This document shows, piece after piece, positions 6,174 to 6,791 of a stretch of 6,791 bases of DNA. This DNA is from Gemmatimonadota bacterium (GTDB lineage Bacteria > Gemmatimonadota > Gemmatimonadetes > Gemmatimonadales > GWC2-71-9). The first letter of the stretch is position 1, and each line of letters begins with the position of its first letter. A program made the translations under genes and the position numbers. The notes below the pieces were generated by a model, which saw nothing but the letters and a program-made list of their open reading frames with translations, was not told the origin of the DNA and did not search any database. The DNA lies in NCBI GenBank assembly GCA_025361465.1, contig JANYAG010000161.1, positions 1 to 6,791 on the forward strand, read 5' to 3'.

Positions 6174-6234
6174 GTGATTGGTGGACGGTGAATGGTGACT
6201 CACCCCAAGTCACCGTTCACCGCTCACCGTTCAC
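6174..6234. repeat. Long hairpin made of 7-base tandem units; possible bidirectional terminator or REP-like element
   Basis: A 27-position stem pairs 6174-6200 with 6208-6234 around the 7-base loop CACCCCA. I count 22 Watson-Crick pairs, 3 G-U pairs (at 6179, 6184 and 6193) and 2 mismatches (6185/6223 and 6178/6230). The inner 15 pairs have no mismatch. Each arm is itself a tandem of heptamers: TGGTGGA, CGGTGAA, TGGTGAC on the left and GTCACCG, TTCACCG, CTCACCG, TTCACGC on the right. It fills the gap between two converging genes. No T-run follows on either strand, so it is not a canonical intrinsic terminator, although it could still halt transcription or protect transcript ends. Confidence 0.8.
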
Positions 6235-6241
6235 GCTTCTC

Positions 6242-6791
6242 TCACTGTCCCGGCTTGTAGACTCTCTCCGTGTGCCCCTTGAGCTGGTTCGGATAGAAGT
6301 ACACCTCCCGCAGCTCGCCGCTGGCATACCGCTCGGCCTGATCATTGAAGTGCTTTGACTTGGGATCGCCGCTTTCTCCGCCGGCGGTGACCGCCCGAGC
6401 CCGGACGCTGTCGCCGAACTCCACCACCGCGATGAAGCTGTTTCCGCTGGTGCCGTACCATTTCTTGGTGTTCGAGTATGGCCGCGCGCCAAAGGAAGCC
6501 AGCGATCCCCAATTCGCCGAGGCGAAGGGCACCGAGATGCTCGGTCGGCGGTCGTCAAAGTGCGAGGCGATGCTGTCATCAAGCCGCTGGAAGCGATTGA
6601 TGCTCCCCCACGGCATCCGCCAGTTCCTGAAATCGATGGTCAACCGATCCGAGGCTGCCGCCAGCGCGATGATCGCGGCGTGGCGCCCCGGCGGGCTCGC
6701 CAGGTAGTCGTCGGTGCTCATCCCGGCCTGGCGGGCTGCCGCGCCCAGCCGTCGCTCGCCATCTATTGGGGCACCGAAGTGGAGCGGCGGC
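6242..6791 (-). CDS. Penicillin acylase family (S45) hydrolase, C-terminal part, running off the window
   Basis: The open frame has no stop up to the window edge, so this is a C-terminal fragment of about 182 residues; the ATG at 6721 is internal. Upstream codons read PPLHFGAPIDGERRLG, continuous with the rest. Diagnostic segments are MPWGSINRF (the family's PWG-x-[VI]-x-R), GTSGNSFIAVVEFG, AVTAGGESGDP and HFNDQAERYASGELREVYF, all typical of the end of the beta chain of Ntn-hydrolases related to penicillin, aculeacin and acyl-homoserine-lactone acylases. These enzymes are exported and self-cleave to expose a catalytic N-terminal Ser. That Ser, the signal peptide and the spacer lie outside, so the substrate (beta-lactam, acyl-homoserine lactone or another acyl-amide) cannot be decided. 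The gene converges on the phosphoribosyltransferase gene, separated from it by the heptamer hairpin. Confidence 0.88.
   Translation of the reverse strand, partial: PPLHFGAPIDGERRLGAAARQAGMSTDDYLASPPGRHAAIIALAAASDRLTIDFRNWRMPWGSINRFQRLDDSIASHFDDRRPSISVPFASANWGSLASFGARPYSNTKKWYGTSGNSFIAVVEFGDSVRARAVTAGGESGDPKSKHFNDQAERYASGELREVYFYPNQLKGHTERVYKPGQ

Noticed and set aside
6174..6234. CRISPR-like array
   Set aside because: Units are 7 bases without spacers and face each other as a hairpin; there is no repeat-spacer structure and no cas gene.
6345..6707. 120-residue plus-strand open frame in the acylase region
   Set aside because: Antisense to unmistakable penicillin-acylase C-terminal motifs on the minus strand.
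1..6791. Defence, phage or mobile gene system
   Set aside because: All genes match ordinary metabolic, envelope or hydrolase families. No integrase, transposase, toxin-antitoxin pair or nuclease was seen.

Overview
The window is dense, high-G+C bacterial DNA (roughly two thirds G+C by eye), with long spurious open frames on both strands as expected at that composition. Protein style suggests an environmental Gram-negative chromosome: a lipoprotein with an Ig-like (Big2-type) fold, a secreted M23 peptidase, a penicillin-acylase-family hydrolase and GTG starts. Gemmatimonadota would fit, but this is a guess from style, since no rRNA or marker gene is present. There are no tRNA or rRNA genes, CRISPR arrays, phage genes or transposases.

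Layout. (1) Positions 1-2922, plus strand: a tightly packed run made of the 3' end of a 6-pyruvoyl/6-carboxytetrahydropterin synthase gene, an SDR oxidoreductase one base later, a secreted protein (Asp-box propeller-like N-terminus, M23 metallopeptidase, C-terminal beta-sandwich), and a 192-residue zinc-ribbon protein of unknown function. (2) Positions 5517-2904, minus strand: a three-gene operon of TPR protein, Big2-type lipoprotein and long-chain acyl-CoA synthetase, joined by a 4-base GTGA overlap and a 1-base TGATG overlap. The first and second runs converge and overlap tail to tail by 19 bases. (3) Positions 5518-5657: a divergent control region with back-to-back promoter-like elements. 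(4) Positions 5658-6167, plus strand: a xanthine/hypoxanthine-type purine phosphoribosyltransferase with a strong Shine-Dalgarno. (5) Positions 6174-6234: a very strong hairpin built from 7-base tandem units, between converging genes. (6) Positions 6242-6791, minus strand: the C-terminal part of a penicillin-acylase-family (S45) Ntn-hydrolase that runs off the window.

How the genes relate. The pterin synthase and SDR could form a pterin-reduction pair, but that is inference. The M23 and zinc-ribbon genes seem to be passengers in the same transcript. The TPR, lipoprotein and acyl-CoA synthetase genes are probably translated as a coupled set; envelope or lipid metabolism is the simplest theme. 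I see no clear new defence or mobile system. The least explained items are the zinc-ribbon protein, the propeller-M23 architecture with its probable CTG start, and the heptamer hairpin.
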